From: Gordonia sp. PP30
GTDB taxonomy: Bacteria; Actinomycetota; Actinomycetes; Mycobacteriales; Mycobacteriaceae
Direction: 5' to 3'
Length of the DNA stretch: 64,000 bases
Assembly (NCBI RefSeq): GCF_023100845.1
Contig: NZ_CP095864.1
Span: 3,100,001-3,164,000, forward strand
The notes beneath the pieces are model-generated. The model did no database searches and had not been told where the DNA came from. It saw only the letters and a program-made list of their open reading frames with translations. The translations under genes and the position numbers were made by a program. Positions 15,846 to 26,061 of the stretch are shown in pieces; the first letter of the stretch is position 1, and the number at the start of each line of letters is the position of its first letter.

Positions 15846-16874
15846 TCACCGGAGGACGAAACCGGCGCCGAGCGGGTCGTCCGGGTCGAGTTCGAACTCG
15901 CTGCAGCCGGTCCGGTAGGCCATGCCGGTGACCTGCGGAATCACCGCGGAGAATCCCTCGGCCACGGTCTCCTCGACGATCGTCGCGTGGAAGCGGGTGC
16001 CGACGATCGAATCGTGCACCAGCGTCTGGCCCGGTGCCAGCGCGCCCTGCGCGGCCAGCACCGCGACGCGGGAGCAGGTGCCGGAGCCGCACGGTGAGCG
16101 GTCCACCTCCCCGTCGGCGAAGATCGTGACGTTCCGCTGGTGCGGATCGCCGGACTCCGTGGCGGGAAGGTCCTCGTAGATGATGGTCCCGTAGATGCCG
16201 CTCAGCCGCGGGTCGCCGGGGTGCCGGGCCAGCGGGGTGTCGTTCAGCTTCCACTTGATCTCACGGCCCAGCGCGATCAGATCCTGGTAGTGCTCCGGTG
16301 TCACAGCCAGGCCGACGCTCGCCGCATCGAGGTGCGCGTAGATCGCGCCGCCGAAGGCGATGTCGACGGTGAGCGGTCCGCGCGAGGTGTTCACCGTGAC
16401 GTCCGCGGCCAGGCGGTAGCTCGGGACGTTCACGAAGTCGACCGCCCCGATGCGGTCGCCGTCGGAGTGCACGCGGGCGGTCACCCGGCCGGACGGCACG
16501 TCCACCACCACGTCGGTCACTCCGGTCGGCGACGGCGCGACGAGCCCGGATTCGACCGCCCACACGCCGAGCGCGATGGTGCCGTGACCGCAGGCGGTGG
16601 AGAACCCGTCCTTGTGCCAGAACAGCACCCCGAGGTGCGCGCCGTCGTCGTCCGGCGGGGTGAGGAAGCCGCCGTACATGTCGGCGTGTCCGCGCGGCTC
16701 GAAGCACAGCAGCTTCCGGAGGCCGTCGACGCCGGCGTCGTCGACGGCGGAGACGCGGCGGTTCGCGACGGTGTCCCCGTCGATCGGCACGGGCGGCTCG
16801 GCGACGATCCGGAACGGCTCCCCCGCGGTGTGGTAGTCGACGGTGCGGACCGGGCGATTCGATGGTTCGGTCAT
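15846..16874 (-). CDS. Proline racemase-family enzyme (racemase or hydroxyproline epimerase)
   Basis: 342-residue two-domain enzyme that inverts C-alpha of proline or a hydroxyproline with a Cys/Cys acid-base pair. Both cysteines are visible: STACGHGTIALG (about residue 88) and DRSPCGSGTCSR (about 245). Cys at the second site argues against the trans-3-hydroxyproline dehydratase subgroup, which has Thr there. It begins 2 bp after the putA stop and is surely co-transcribed with it. A role feeding L-proline or an epimer into PutA catabolism is inferred. A second paralogue is at 34032-35033. Confidence 0.85.
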   Translation of the reverse strand: MTEPSNRPVRTVDYHTAGEPFRIVAEPPVPIDGDTVANRRVSAVDDAGVDGLRKLLCFEPRGHADMYGGFLTPPDDDGAHLGVLFWHKDGFSTACGHGTIALGVWAVESGLVAPSPTGVTDVVVDVPSGRVTARVHSDGDRIGAVDFVNVPSYRLAADVTVNTSRGPLTVDIAFGGAIYAHLDAASVGLAVTPEHYQDLIALGREIKWKLNDTPLARHPGDPRLSGIYGTIIYEDLPATESGDPHQRNVTIFADGEVDRSPCGSGTCSRVAVLAAQGALAPGQTLVHDSIVGTRFHATIVEETVAEGFSAVIPQVTGMAYRTGCSEFELDPDDPLGAGFVLR

Positions 16875-16876
16875 GA

Positions 16877-19800
16877 TCAGATCAGCCCGTCCGACAGGTG
16901 GTTCGGGGTGCCGAAGCGGTGCGCGGTGATCGAGACGGCCTGCTCGTGCAGGTGCGGCAGCATCTCGACGCGACCGGCCGAGACCACCTCGCCGCCGTAG
17001 ACGGCGATATCCGGCTTTCCGTCGGTGGCCTCGTACACCGCCGCCACCTGGGCCTCCCGCGAGGGACCGGCGACGATCCGGATCCGGGCGCTCGCGTCCG
17101 CGCCGTCCCGCGCAGCGAGGGCCCGCAGGTGATCGGCCCAGCCCGCCTCGTCCTGGTAGCGCAGTTCGACGCCCGCGGCGCGCAGCGCCGACTGGACCGC
17201 CTCCGGCAGGGCGAGCGGCGTGCTGACCGTCGGGCGCCCGCCCGCGGCCAGCCCCGCCCCGACGACGCGCAGCAACTGGTGCAGCGGCGCGTCGGCGGCG
17301 GCCCGGATGGTCACCGGCACCGGCAGGTAGCGCAGCAGATTCCGCTCGACGCCCAGCTGCGAGGCGTCGCGGGCGATGCCGAACTCGTCGATCCAGGCGG
17401 CGGCGTCGGAGGCCAGCGCCGACGACAGCCACGACATGTCGGCACCGGTCACCCCGGCCTGCTCGGCCGCGGCGAGAAACGGGGCCGCGGCCGGTCGCGG
17501 CGCGTTGGCCCCGGCGGTCACCGGAGCGTCGACCCAGTCGACCAGACCGTGCAGGTAGTTGGGCCCACCGGCCTTGGTGCCCGCGCCGATCGCCGACTTC
17601 TTCCAGCCGCCGAACGACTGGCGCCGCACGATGGCACCGGTGATGCCGCGGTTGACGTAGGCGTTGCCCGCCTGGATCCGCCGCAGCCAGGTCGCGAGCT
17701 CGTCGCGATCGAGCGAGTGCAGGCCGCTGGTGAGGCCGTAGTCGATCTCGTTGACGATGTCGATCGCCTCGTCGAGCGTCTCGGCGGTCATGATGCCCAG
17801 GATGGGACCGAAGTATTCGGTCTTGTGGTACTCCGAGCCGCGGCGCACTCCGTCGCGCACCCCCGGGCTCCACAGCCGGTTGCCGCCCTTCTTGTCCAGG
17901 GCGAGCGGGCTGTCGCTGTCGAGCGGTTCGGGCTTGAGCAGCCAGCTCTCCCCCGGGCCGAGCGTGGTGAGGCCGCGCAGCAGCTTGCCCGAGGGCGCGG
18001 TGATGATGGTGCCCATCTGCGTCTCGAGGTGCTCGGGGGTGCCGACCTTGAGCGAGGTCACGGCGTCGATCAGCTGGCCGCGGAAGCGCTTGGACCGCGC
18101 GACCGAGCCGACCAGGATCACCAGCGAGGCCGCCGAGCACTTCTGCCCGGCGTGCCCGAACGCGGAGAGCGCGACGTCCTTGGCGGCCAGGTCGAGGTCG
18201 GCCGACGGGGTGACGATGATCGCGTTCTTGCCGCTGGTCTCGGCGAGGATCGGCAGGTCACGGCGCAGCGCACGGAAGCTCTCGGCGGTCTCGTACGCAC
18301 CGGTGAGGATCAGCCGGTCCACGCGCGGGTCGGCGACCAGCTCGGAGCCGAGCGTGCGGTCGGCGAACTGCACGAACTGCAGCACCTCGCGCGGCACCCC
18401 GGCCTCCCACAGCGCCTCCACCATCACCGCGGCGCTGCGGGCCGAGTTCGACGCCGGCTTGATGATCACCGAGCTGCCCGCGGCGAGGCCGGCGAAGACG
18501 CCGCCGGCCGGGATCGCGACCGGGAAGTTCCACGGCGGGATCACCGCGACCAGCTTGCGCGGCCGCGGCGCGGCGCCGTCGGTCTGCTCCAGCAGCTGGC
18601 CGAGCATGGCGTAGTAGTTGGCGAAGTCGATCGCCTCGGAGACCTCCGGATCGCCCTGGTCCAGGGTCTTTCCGCACTCCGAGCCCATCACCTCGAGCAG
18701 ATCGGCGCGCCGGGCTTCCAGCCGTTCCCCGGCCCGGTACAGGATCCGGGCGCGCTCGTCGGCCGAGAGCGACTGCCAGTCGTCGGCGGCGGCCACACCC
18801 GCGGCGATCACCGCATCGAGAGCGGCCTCGTCGTCGACCATCGACGACGCGACGAGATCGGTGCCGAGCGTCGAGCCGACCATCCGGCCGGCGATGGCGC
18901 GTCCCCACGCCCGGTTGCCGGGCAGGTCGGGGTCGGTGTCGGGGGTGTTGTCGAACTCACCGCGGGCCCCGGCGGCGACCAGAGCGTCGGCGCGGGCCTG
19001 CGCCCCGTCGGCGTCGTAGTGGCCGCGGTCCTGGCGGCGGTTGGGCTCGGGGACCGCATAGTGCTGCCGGTCGCCGTCGGCGGTGATCGCCGCCAGGTCG
19101 TCGAGGGAGGCCAGGAAACGCGCCTTCTCCCGCGCGAACAGGCCGGCGTCGTCGCTCAGTTCGAAGACGGCCGACATGAAGTTCTCCTGGCTCGCGCCCT
19201 CCTCCAGGCGGCGGATCAGGTAGGCGATCGCGACGTCGAACTCCTGCGGATGCACCACCGGCGTGTACAGCAGCAGCGAGCCGACCTCGCGCTTGACCGC
19301 CTCGGCCTGCGCGGTCGCCATGCCGAGCAGCATCTCGACGTCGATCCCGTCCTGCGCGCCGCGCCGGGTGGCGAGCAGCCAGGCGAGGGCGACGTCGAAC
19401 AGGTTGTGCCCGGCCACCCCGATCCGCACGTTCGCGACCCGGGCCGGGTCGAGCGCGAAATCGAGCACCGCCTTGTAGCTGGTGTCCGACTCCTGCTTGG
19501 AGCCCCAGGTGGCCGACGGCCAGCCGTGGATCGCCGCGTCGACGTGCTCCATCGGGAGATTGGCGCCCTTCACCACGCGCACCTTGATCGGCGCACCGCC
19601 GGACGCGACGCGGGCGGCGGCCCAGTCCTGCAGATCCATCATCGCGCCGAGCGCGTCGGGCAGGTACGCCTGCAGGACGATGCCGGCCGAGAGGGACGCG
19701 AACTCGGGCCGGTCCAGGATCTTCTTGAAGACCGCGATGGTGAGGCCGAGGTCCTTGTACTCCTCCATGTCCAGGTTGATGAACTTGCTCGGCGACGCCG

Positions 19801-20449
19801 ATGCGGCACGCTCGAAGAGCGGGACCAGCTGTTCGGTGATCGACGCGACGGCCTCATCGAAGGCCCAGTGGTTGTGCGGCGCGACGGTCGAGGACACCTT
19901 GATGGAGACGTAGTCGACGTCCGGCCGGCCGAGGAGCTTGTGCGTCCCGGCGAGCCGGCGCTCCGCCTCGTGCTCGCCGAGGATCGCCTCGCCAAGGAGA
20001 TTGATGTTGAGGCGGACGTCGTCGCGCTTGATCTTCGCGATCGCCGGACCGAGCTTGTCGTCGGAGGCGTCGATGATGAGGTGGCTGACCATCTCGCGCA
20101 GCACGCGCCGCGCGGTCGGCACCACCACACCCGGCAGCGACTGCGCCATCACCCCGCCGAGCGAGACCGCGCCGCGCATCGGTGCGGGCAGGAACTTCGG
20201 GGTCAGCGGCGCGAGGTTCTTCAGCTTCTTCGCCGCGGCCCGGCGGTCCTCCGGCCGCACCACGCCGTCGACGAATCCGACGGTGAAGTCCAGGCCGTTC
20301 GGGTCGCTGAGGACGCCGGTCAGCCGCTTCGCGGAGGCGTCGACCGGATACCGCTCGGCCTCGGTCAGCCAGCGCTGCACCAGCGCGATGGCGTCGTCGG
20401 CCAGGTCCTGGGGCCGTACCCGCGGCTGCGCCTCGATCGCGTTCGTCAT
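16877..20449 (-). CDS. putA: Bifunctional proline dehydrogenase / glutamate semialdehyde dehydrogenase PutA
   Basis: Oxidises L-proline to glutamate in two channelled steps using FAD and NAD+. About 1190 residues from the ATG at 20449 (MTNAIEAQPRVRPQDLADDA), chosen for AGAGG 5-6 nt upstream; an in-frame ATG at 20473 would add eight. The proline dehydrogenase barrel is at about 130-450 (VSIKVSSTVAPHNHW, LDMEEYKDLGLT, LQAYLPDALG, VKGANLPMEH). The aldehyde dehydrogenase is at about 520-990, with the catalytic Glu in LAETSGKNAII and Cys in GHAGQKCSAASL. A C-terminal ALDH-like tail follows, as in long PutA forms. Divergent from a LysR regulator. Confidence 0.96.
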   Translation of the reverse strand: MTNAIEAQPRVRPQDLADDAIALVQRWLTEAERYPVDASAKRLTGVLSDPNGLDFTVGFVDGVVRPEDRRAAAKKLKNLAPLTPKFLPAPMRGAVSLGGVMAQSLPGVVVPTARRVLREMVSHLIIDASDDKLGPAIAKIKRDDVRLNINLLGEAILGEHEAERRLAGTHKLLGRPDVDYVSIKVSSTVAPHNHWAFDEAVASITEQLVPLFERAASASPSKFINLDMEEYKDLGLTIAVFKKILDRPEFASLSAGIVLQAYLPDALGAMMDLQDWAAARVASGGAPIKVRVVKGANLPMEHVDAAIHGWPSATWGSKQESDTSYKAVLDFALDPARVANVRIGVAGHNLFDVALAWLLATRRGAQDGIDVEMLLGMATAQAEAVKREVGSLLLYTPVVHPQEFDVAIAYLIRRLEEGASQENFMSAVFELSDDAGLFAREKARFLASLDDLAAITADGDRQHYAVPEPNRRQDRGHYDADGAQARADALVAAGARGEFDNTPDTDPDLPGNRAWGRAIAGRMVGSTLGTDLVASSMVDDEAALDAVIAAGVAAADDWQSLSADERARILYRAGERLEARRADLLEVMGSECGKTLDQGDPEVSEAIDFANYYAMLGQLLEQTDGAAPRPRKLVAVIPPWNFPVAIPAGGVFAGLAAGSSVIIKPASNSARSAAVMVEALWEAGVPREVLQFVQFADRTLGSELVADPRVDRLILTGAYETAESFRALRRDLPILAETSGKNAIIVTPSADLDLAAKDVALSAFGHAGQKCSAASLVILVGSVARSKRFRGQLIDAVTSLKVGTPEHLETQMGTIITAPSGKLLRGLTTLGPGESWLLKPEPLDSDSPLALDKKGGNRLWSPGVRDGVRRGSEYHKTEYFGPILGIMTAETLDEAIDIVNEIDYGLTSGLHSLDRDELATWLRRIQAGNAYVNRGITGAIVRRQSFGGWKKSAIGAGTKAGGPNYLHGLVDWVDAPVTAGANAPRPAAAPFLAAAEQAGVTGADMSWLSSALASDAAAWIDEFGIARDASQLGVERNLLRYLPVPVTIRAAADAPLHQLLRVVGAGLAAGGRPTVSTPLALPEAVQSALRAAGVELRYQDEAGWADHLRALAARDGADASARIRIVAGPSREAQVAAVYEATDGKPDIAVYGGEVVSAGRVEMLPHLHEQAVSITAHRFGTPNHLSDGLI

Positions 20450-20603
20450 GTCGTCCTCTTCTGTGCTCGGCATGTGCTCCCGCACACGTCCATCGGCCTG
20501 ATGAAGCCATGGTCACCCCTGCCGCCAATGAAGCACAGCGGAATTATCTGTGCAATATCGTTAAGGAGAACCGAATGGTGAGACGACGATCGGAAGGCCG
20601 CCG
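20450..20603. promoter_or_regulatory. Divergent putA / lysR regulatory region
   Basis: About 150 bp with an AT-rich centre. On the minus strand GATAAT (around 20535-20540) is a fair -10 box for putA. The LysR gene has GGAAGG 7 nt before its ATG. LysR proteins usually bind such divergent gaps, but no clear T-N11-A site could be fixed. Confidence 0.4.
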
Positions 20604-21506
20604 ATGCTGGAAGTGAAGAGGCTGCGTCTGCTGCGCGAGCTGTCGTCGCGGGGCACCGTGATCGCCGTCGCCGAGGCGCTCAACTACAGCCCGTCCGCGG
20701 TGTCCCAGCAGCTCTCACAGCTGGAGCGGGAAGTGGGCGTCCCGCTGTTCCAGCGCAGCGGGCGCCACCTGGCGCTGACCGCGACCGCCAAGTACCTCGC
20801 CGCCGAGGCCGACGATCTGCTCAGCCACATCGAACGCATCGAGTCGGGCATCCGGCGGCACCAGGGCACGGTGAGCGGCACCGTCCGGGTGGCCGCGTTC
20901 CAGACCGTGATGCTGGCGCTGCTGCCGCAGGTACTCGATCGGCTCCGCACCGAGCACCCGAACCTGCGCATCGACGTGGTGCAGCACGAGCCGGAGACCG
21001 CGCACTTCGAGACCTGGGCGCGCGGCTTCGATCTGGTGATCGCCGAGGAGTATCCGGGGCACGCCACGGTGCAGTTCAGCGGCCTCGACCGTCAGCCGCT
21101 GACCCGCGACCGGATTCAGCTCGCGGTGCCCGCCGGCCGACCCGAATTCGACGCGGTCGCCACGCTGGCCGATGCGGCCGGGCTGCCGTGGGTGATGGAG
21201 CCGCGGCGAGCGGCCTCCCGGCACTGGGCCGAACAACTGTGCCGCAGTGCGGGTTTCGAGCCCGACGTCCGGTTCGAGACGGCCGACCTGCAGGCCCATG
21301 TCCGGCTGATCGAGTCGGGGAACGCCGTCGCCCTCCTGCCCGGCCTGGTGCATGCCGGCCGCCGGCCGGAACTCCGGCTGGTGGACCTTCCGGGCGATCC
21401 CCTGCGGTCGGTGTTCACCGCGGCGCGGTCGTCCCAGGGCGACGACCCCGCGCTGTCCGCGGTCCGCGCCGCTCTCGCCGCCGAGGCCGCCGTCCTCGCC
21501 CCGTGA
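20604..21506 (+). CDS. LysR-family transcriptional regulator
   Basis: 300 residues. An N-terminal winged HTH (about 1-60, LSSRGTVIAVAEALNYSPSAVSQQLSQLEREVGVPLFQR) precedes a type-2 periplasmic-binding-like effector domain (about 88-295). It is divergent from putA and is the likely regulator of the putA-racemase operon, with proline or a derivative as inducer; this is inference from position. It converges with a membrane-protein gene 15 bp downstream. Confidence 0.9.
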   Translation: MLEVKRLRLLRELSSRGTVIAVAEALNYSPSAVSQQLSQLEREVGVPLFQRSGRHLALTATAKYLAAEADDLLSHIERIESGIRRHQGTVSGTVRVAAFQTVMLALLPQVLDRLRTEHPNLRIDVVQHEPETAHFETWARGFDLVIAEEYPGHATVQFSGLDRQPLTRDRIQLAVPAGRPEFDAVATLADAAGLPWVMEPRRAASRHWAEQLCRSAGFEPDVRFETADLQAHVRLIESGNAVALLPGLVHAGRRPELRLVDLPGDPLRSVFTAARSSQGDDPALSAVRAALAAEAAVLAP

Positions 21507-21521
21507 GGCCGGGCGTCCGCG

Positions 21522-22088
21522 CTACTTCTGTGCGTCCAGCGCCGCCCGCGCCTCCGCCAGCTGCTCGCCCCGGCGGACGTAGCGCACGAGGTAGAAGCAG
21601 ACCACCAGGCCGATGACCGCCCCGATGATCACAACCCAGACGCTCGCGGCGCGGAACGCGGGTGCCTGGACGTCGAAGATCCGCTCACCGGCGTGCGCGG
21701 CGTTGCTGTCGCCCACCACCACCGACAGGGTCAGCAGATTGGGAATCGCCGCGAGCAGGCCCAGCACGGCGAAGATGATCGCCGGGATCTTGCTGCGCTT
21801 GACCAGACTGAGCCCGGCCAAGCCGAGGAAGATCAGCGTGAGCGCCATGCCGAAGGCGCCGATGAGCAGGCCGGTCGACGTCCCCCGCGCGAACGAACCG
21901 TCGACGGCATCGCCGATCCGGCCCGCCCACCAGCGCGGCAGGAACGCGGCCAGGATGAAGTAGAGCGCGACCAGCACCGCCAGGGCGATTCCCCACAGCA
22001 GCGCCACGTGCAGGCGATCGCGGGCCCGCTCGGCGAAGCCGGGCTCCGGATCCGGCGGCGTCACCGCCGTAGGTTCGTCCTGCGCCAT
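21522..22088 (-). CDS. Hypothetical membrane protein
   Basis: 188 residues from the ATG at 22088 (MAQDEPTAVTPPDPEPGFAER). A short acidic cytoplasmic head is followed by about four transmembrane helices (about 35-57, 75-95, 103-125 and 150-172), ending in a charged tail RRGEQLAEARAALDAQK. I do not recognise the family. It reads toward LysR and is probably alone or the last gene after the PH-like membrane protein upstream. Confidence 0.7.
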   Translation of the reverse strand: MAQDEPTAVTPPDPEPGFAERARDRLHVALLWGIALAVLVALYFILAAFLPRWWAGRIGDAVDGSFARGTSTGLLIGAFGMALTLIFLGLAGLSLVKRSKIPAIIFAVLGLLAAIPNLLTLSVVVGDSNAAHAGERIFDVQAPAFRAASVWVVIIGAVIGLVVCFYLVRYVRRGEQLAEARAALDAQK

Positions 22089-22176
22089 CGGCGTATCCCT
22101 CCCCTTGACCTGCCCGGCCCGCGGCCCGCGTCGGGCATGAGGCGAGCGTATCGGATCGGAGCCGGGACCGGCGGTC

Positions 22177-23055
22177 TCACTCCGTACGGTGCGGTGGCCG
22201 GCGGCGGCCGCGAATCGTCGCATTGATGGCGGCCGCGGCGACGGGCGCGGCCTCGCGCAGTACCGCGATCTCCCGGCGCTGCGAGTCCGGGCCACCGTCG
22301 TCGGAATAGACGACGAGCAGGGCGTCGCCGCCGCGCCAGACGAAACCCTTGGCGCCCTTCAGCTTTCCGAACGACGCGACTCGATACCCCCAGCCGCCGA
22401 AGTCGCGGAACGGGTCGACCGGCACCACCTCGGCGCGCACCACGCGGTCCAGCGGGACCGTGATCCGCACCAGGCCCCACAGTCCGCGGAAGACGACTCC
22501 CGACGAATCCAGCCGCACCTCGACGCCGCCGCCGGACCAGCGCGCGGGCAGCGGCGGCGGATCGTCGCCGGCCGGCACGCTGCCGACCGGATCGAACGAT
22601 CTGCCCGTCGGCCGCGAGGGCACCGACCACGCGGCGGCCGCGCCGAGCAGCAGACCGGCGATCAACGACGGCGCGATCACCCAGAACGGCATGTGCTCGC
22701 CCGCCGCGTCGGCCACCCCGCGCTGCGATCCCGCCACGAAGGTCATCAGGATCAGGACGAAGGCGGCGGTACCGCAACCGATCCCGGCGAGGAGACGCTG
22801 CGCGATCGACGGCACCGCGCGGATCAGGGTGACGAGGCAGAGCAGCACGCCCACCGCGGTGATCACGGCGTACGTCCACAACATGCCGGTCACCGAGGTG
22901 AAACCGTTCGGGGTGCGGCCGCTCCAGTGGGTGGCCACCGGGTCGGGGAGGTCGTGCCGCCAGGCCATGAGACAGCCGATCCCGGCGCCGCCGACCACGA
23001 GGGTCAGCAGCGCCGGGATCAGGACGCGAATCCGTTGTGCCACAGCTTCTCTCAT
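22177..23055 (-). CDS. DUF1648-like membrane protein with PH-like tail
   Basis: 292 residues. Transmembrane helices are at about 10-30, 57-78, 88-110 and 125-147. The first extracytoplasmic loop DPVATHWSGRTPNGFT matches the DUF1648 pattern, and the soluble C-terminal part (about 180-285) contains PFRDFGGWGYRVASFGKLKG. It is a paralogue of the protein at 7910-8947 (DFGGYGIRV there) but lacks a linked YtrA-type regulator. Function unknown. Confidence 0.7.
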   Translation of the reverse strand: MREAVAQRIRVLIPALLTLVVGGAGIGCLMAWRHDLPDPVATHWSGRTPNGFTSVTGMLWTYAVITAVGVLLCLVTLIRAVPSIAQRLLAGIGCGTAAFVLILMTFVAGSQRGVADAAGEHMPFWVIAPSLIAGLLLGAAAAWSVPSRPTGRSFDPVGSVPAGDDPPPLPARWSGGGVEVRLDSSGVVFRGLWGLVRITVPLDRVVRAEVVPVDPFRDFGGWGYRVASFGKLKGAKGFVWRGGDALLVVYSDDGGPDSQRREIAVLREAAPVAAAAINATIRGRRRPPHRTE

Positions 23056-23096
23056 CCGGGGGCCGACCCTTCGACTCGGGCCTCGGCTATCGCCTC

Positions 23097-23168
23097 GCCC
23101 CGGCTCAGGGAGCGGCGGTCACGCCCGGCTCAGGGAGCGGCGGTCACGCCCGGCTCAGGGAGCGACGA
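23097..23168. repeat. 25-bp tandem repeat at the leuB 3' end
   Basis: Nearly three copies of GGCTCAGGGAGCGGCGGTCA + CGCCC run directly into the leuB stop codon at 23169. The two complete copies are identical, so the array is young or actively homogenised. It contains no gene. Confidence 0.8.
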
Positions 23169-24179
23169 TCAGACGAGGGCGAGGATCCGTTCGCCGACCT
23201 CGGTGGTCGAGCCGCGCTCGTCGCCGCGGGCGGCGACGTCGCGGGCGACCGCCGCCTCGATGCGGGCGGCACCGTCGTCGTCGCCCAGATGACGCAGCAG
23301 CAGGGCGACCGAGAGGATCGCCGCGGTCGGGTCCGCCAGGTTCTGCCCGGCGATGTCCGGGGCGCTGCCGTGGACCGGCTCGAACATCGACGGGTTGGCG
23401 CGGGTGGCATCGATGTTGCCCGACGCCGCCAGGCCGATACCGCCGGTGACCGCCGCCGCCAGGTCGGTGATGATGTCGCCGAACAGGTTGTCGGTGACGA
23501 TCACGTCGAAGCGGCCCGGGTCGGTCACCAGGTAGATGGTGGCCGCGTCCACGTGGCAGTAGTCGGTGGCGACCTCGGGGAACTCGGCGGCCACCTCCTC
23601 GACGGTGCGAGCCCACAGCGAGCCGGCGAAGGTGAGCACGTTGGTCTTGTGCACCAGGGTCAGCTTCTTACCGCGCGCCTGGGCGCGGGCGAAGGCGTCG
23701 CGCACCACGCGCTCCACCCCGAACCGGGTGTTGACGCTGACCTCGGTGGCCACCTCGTGCGGGGTGTCCACGCGGATCGCGCCGCCGTTGCCGGTGTACG
23801 GGCCCTCGGTGCCCTCGCGGACCACGACGAAGTCGATCTTCGGGTCGCCGGCCAGCGGCGAGGCGACGCCCTCGAAGAGCGTCGACGGCCGCAGATTGAC
23901 GTGATGGTCCAGGATGAACCGCAGCTTCAGCAGGAAACCGCGCTCCAGGACACCCGACGGCACCGACGGATCACCGATGGCGCCGAGCAGGATGGCGTCG
24001 TGCTCGCGGAGCGAGGCCACGTCGTCGTCGGTCAGCAACTCGCCGGTCGCGTGGTAGCGGCGGGCGCCGAAGTCGTACTCGGTGGTCTCCACCTCCGGGT
24101 GCAGCTTGCGGAGCACGGTCAGGGCCTGTCCGACGACCTCCGGGCCGATGCCGTCGCCGGGAATCACCGCGAGCTTCAC
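23169..24179 (-). CDS. leuB: 3-isopropylmalate dehydrogenase
   Basis: 336 residues from a GTG at 24179 ([20 protein letters not shown]). NAD-dependent oxidative decarboxylation of 3-isopropylmalate to 2-oxoisocaproate in leucine synthesis. Visible motifs: [35 protein letters not shown], the catalytic Lys in VHKTNVL, the metal-binding [28 protein letters not shown], and [13 protein letters not shown]. The start overlaps the serA stop (GTGA), as in the mycobacterial serA1-leuB pair, giving translational coupling. The 3' end abuts a tandem repeat. Confidence 0.97.
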   Translation of the reverse strand: MKLAVIPGDGIGPEVVGQALTVLRKLHPEVETTEYDFGARRYHATGELLTDDDVASLREHDAILLGAIGDPSVPSGVLERGFLLKLRFILDHHVNLRPSTLFEGVASPLAGDPKIDFVVVREGTEGPYTGNGGAIRVDTPHEVATEVSVNTRFGVERVVRDAFARAQARGKKLTLVHKTNVLTFAGSLWARTVEEVAAEFPEVATDYCHVDAATIYLVTDPGRFDVIVTDNLFGDIITDLAAAVTGGIGLAASGNIDATRANPSMFEPVHGSAPDIAGQNLADPTAAILSVALLLRHLGDDDGAARIEAAVARDVAARGDERGSTTEVGERILALV

Positions 24180-25771
24180 GAGAAGTCCACCTGCTTGATC
24201 AGGGTGGCCGACACGGCCTGGCCCACGGCCTCGACCACCTCGGGATCCACGGTGCGGTCGACGCGCAGGATGGTGGTGGCGCCGGGGCCTTCCAGGTCCT
24301 GGGCCAGCGCGGCGGCGACGATGTCGACACCGGCGTTGCCCAGCAGGGTGCCGATCTTGCCGAGGCTGCCCGGCTGGTCGGTGTAGCTGATGATGAGGTT
24401 CTTGCCCTCGGCGCGCAGATCGAAGTTGCGGCCGTTGATGTTCACGATCTTCTCGACCTCGCGCGGCTCGGTCAGGGTGCCGGCCACGTTCACCTGGCTC
24501 CCGTCGGCGAAGACGGCCTTGACGTCGATCATGCTGCGGTGGTTCGGGCTCTCGCTCGCGGTGACCACGTCGTAGCTGACGCCGCGTTCGGCGGCGACGC
24601 TCGGCGCGTTGACGAAGGTGACCGGCTCGTCGACGACGGCGGAGAACAGGCCGCGGACCGCCGAGAGGCCGAGCACGTCGACCGGGCGGGCCGCGAGCTC
24701 GCCGCGGATCTCGACGATGATGTTGGTCGGCTGGCCGTCGGCGACGACGCCGACCAGCTGGCCGAGCTTGCGCGACAGGTCGAGCCAGGGGGCCACCTCG
24801 TCGTCCACCGGGCCGCCGGTGATGTTGACGGCGTCGGGCACGAACTGCCCGGACAGCGCCAGCTGCACGCTCTTGGCGACGTCGGTGCCCGCGCGGTCCT
24901 GGGCCTCGGCGGTGGAAGCGCCCAGGTGCGGGGTCACCACGACCTGATCCAGGTCGAACAGCGGCGAGTCGGTGCACGGTTCGGTCGCGAAGACGTCCAG
25001 GCCGGCGGCGCGCACGTGCCCGGAGGTGATCGCCTCGGCCAGCGCGGCCTCGTCGATCAGGCCGCCGCGCGCGGCGTTGACGATGATCACGCCTTCCTTG
25101 GTGCGCTTCAGCTGCTCGGCGCCGATCAGGCCGGCGGTCTCCTTGGTCTTGGGGAGGTGCACGGTGATGAAGTCGGCGCGCTCGAGGAGCTCGTCGAGGC
25201 TCACCAGCTCGATACCCAGCTGCGCGGCGCGGGCGGCCGACACGTAGGGGTCGTAGGCGATGAGGTGGGTCTCGAAGGCGCCGAGGCGGGCGGCGACCAG
25301 CTGGCCGATACGGCCGAGGCCGACCACGCCGACGGTCTTGTCGAAGAGCTCGACGCCGCTGAACGACGACCGCTTCCAGGTCTTCGCCTTCAGGGTCGCG
25401 TCGGCGGCGGGCACCTGACGGGCGGCCGACATCAGCAGCGCGACGGCGTGCTCGGCGGCGGAGTGGATGTTCGACGTCGGGGCGTTGACCACCATGACGC
25501 CGCGCTCGGTGGCGGCGGGGACGTCGACGTTGTCCAGGCCCACACCGGCGCGGGCGATGATCTTCAGCTTCGGCCCGGCGTCGAGCACCTCGGCGTCGAC
25601 GGTGGTGGCCGAGCGGACCAGGATCGCGTCGGCGTCGACAACGGCCTCCAGCAGCTTCGGGCGGTCCGGACCGTCCACCCAGCGGACCTCGACGTCGCCG
25701 CCGAGTGCCTCCACGGTCGACGGGGCGAGCTTGTCGGCGATCAGAACAACAGGACGGCCGGGTGCGGTCAC
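24176..25771 (-). CDS. serA: D-3-phosphoglycerate dehydrogenase
   Basis: 531 residues from the GTG at 25771 ([23 protein letters not shown]), chosen because GGAGAA lies about 7 nt upstream and the length fits actinobacterial SerA. First step of serine synthesis. Substrate and NAD domains: [39 protein letters not shown], and the catalytic His in [14 protein letters not shown]. An intervening (ASB) domain at about 315-450 and a C-terminal ACT domain (about 455-531, [26 protein letters not shown]) for serine feedback complete the long form. It is the first gene of serA-leuB. Confidence 0.97.
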   Translation of the reverse strand: MTAPGRPVVLIADKLAPSTVEALGGDVEVRWVDGPDRPKLLEAVVDADAILVRSATTVDAEVLDAGPKLKIIARAGVGLDNVDVPAATERGVMVVNAPTSNIHSAAEHAVALLMSAARQVPAADATLKAKTWKRSSFSGVELFDKTVGVVGLGRIGQLVAARLGAFETHLIAYDPYVSAARAAQLGIELVSLDELLERADFITVHLPKTKETAGLIGAEQLKRTKEGVIIVNAARGGLIDEAALAEAITSGHVRAAGLDVFATEPCTDSPLFDLDQVVVTPHLGASTAEAQDRAGTDVAKSVQLALSGQFVPDAVNITGGPVDDEVAPWLDLSRKLGQLVGVVADGQPTNIIVEIRGELAARPVDVLGLSAVRGLFSAVVDEPVTFVNAPSVAAERGVSYDVVTASESPNHRSMIDVKAVFADGSQVNVAGTLTEPREVEKIVNINGRNFDLRAEGKNLIISYTDQPGSLGKIGTLLGNAGVDIVAAALAQDLEGPGATTILRVDRTVDPEVVEAVGQAVSATLIKQVDFS

Positions 25772-26061
25772 TATGGTTTCTCCAGATTCATCGGGTTCTT
25801 CGGTCCGGATGACGGCGGCGCGCAGAGACACGCGTCTGTCGGGACCACTTTAGGCGGCGCCACCTGTGCGGGCACACCCGCCCACCTGCGACTGTGGTGT
25901 GCGACACGGCGTGCCAGGTATATTGACCGCGGTGTCTCATTTCTGTCACAGCCCGATAGCGCTGTGCTTTCCGATGACGGGGATCGGCGAGACCTTCACA
26001 TAGAGTGAGGCAGTCCCATGCTCCGGCCGCTGTGCCGGGGACAAGCGAGCGGAGTAGTTAC
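25772..26061. other. serA-protease divergent gap
   Basis: 290 bp carrying the serA ribosome site and the protease promoter. TTGACC (25923-25928) and the CATAGAGT stretch (about 25999-26006) are possible promoter pieces, but no well-spaced pair could be fixed. I see nothing else in it. Confidence 0.4.

Noticed and set aside
16898-20581. A 1227-codon open frame on the plus strand opposite putA
   Set aside because: It is the antisense shadow of PutA in high-GC DNA: low-complexity Arg/Gly/His-rich product, no domain, and PutA on the other strand has complete catalytic motifs.
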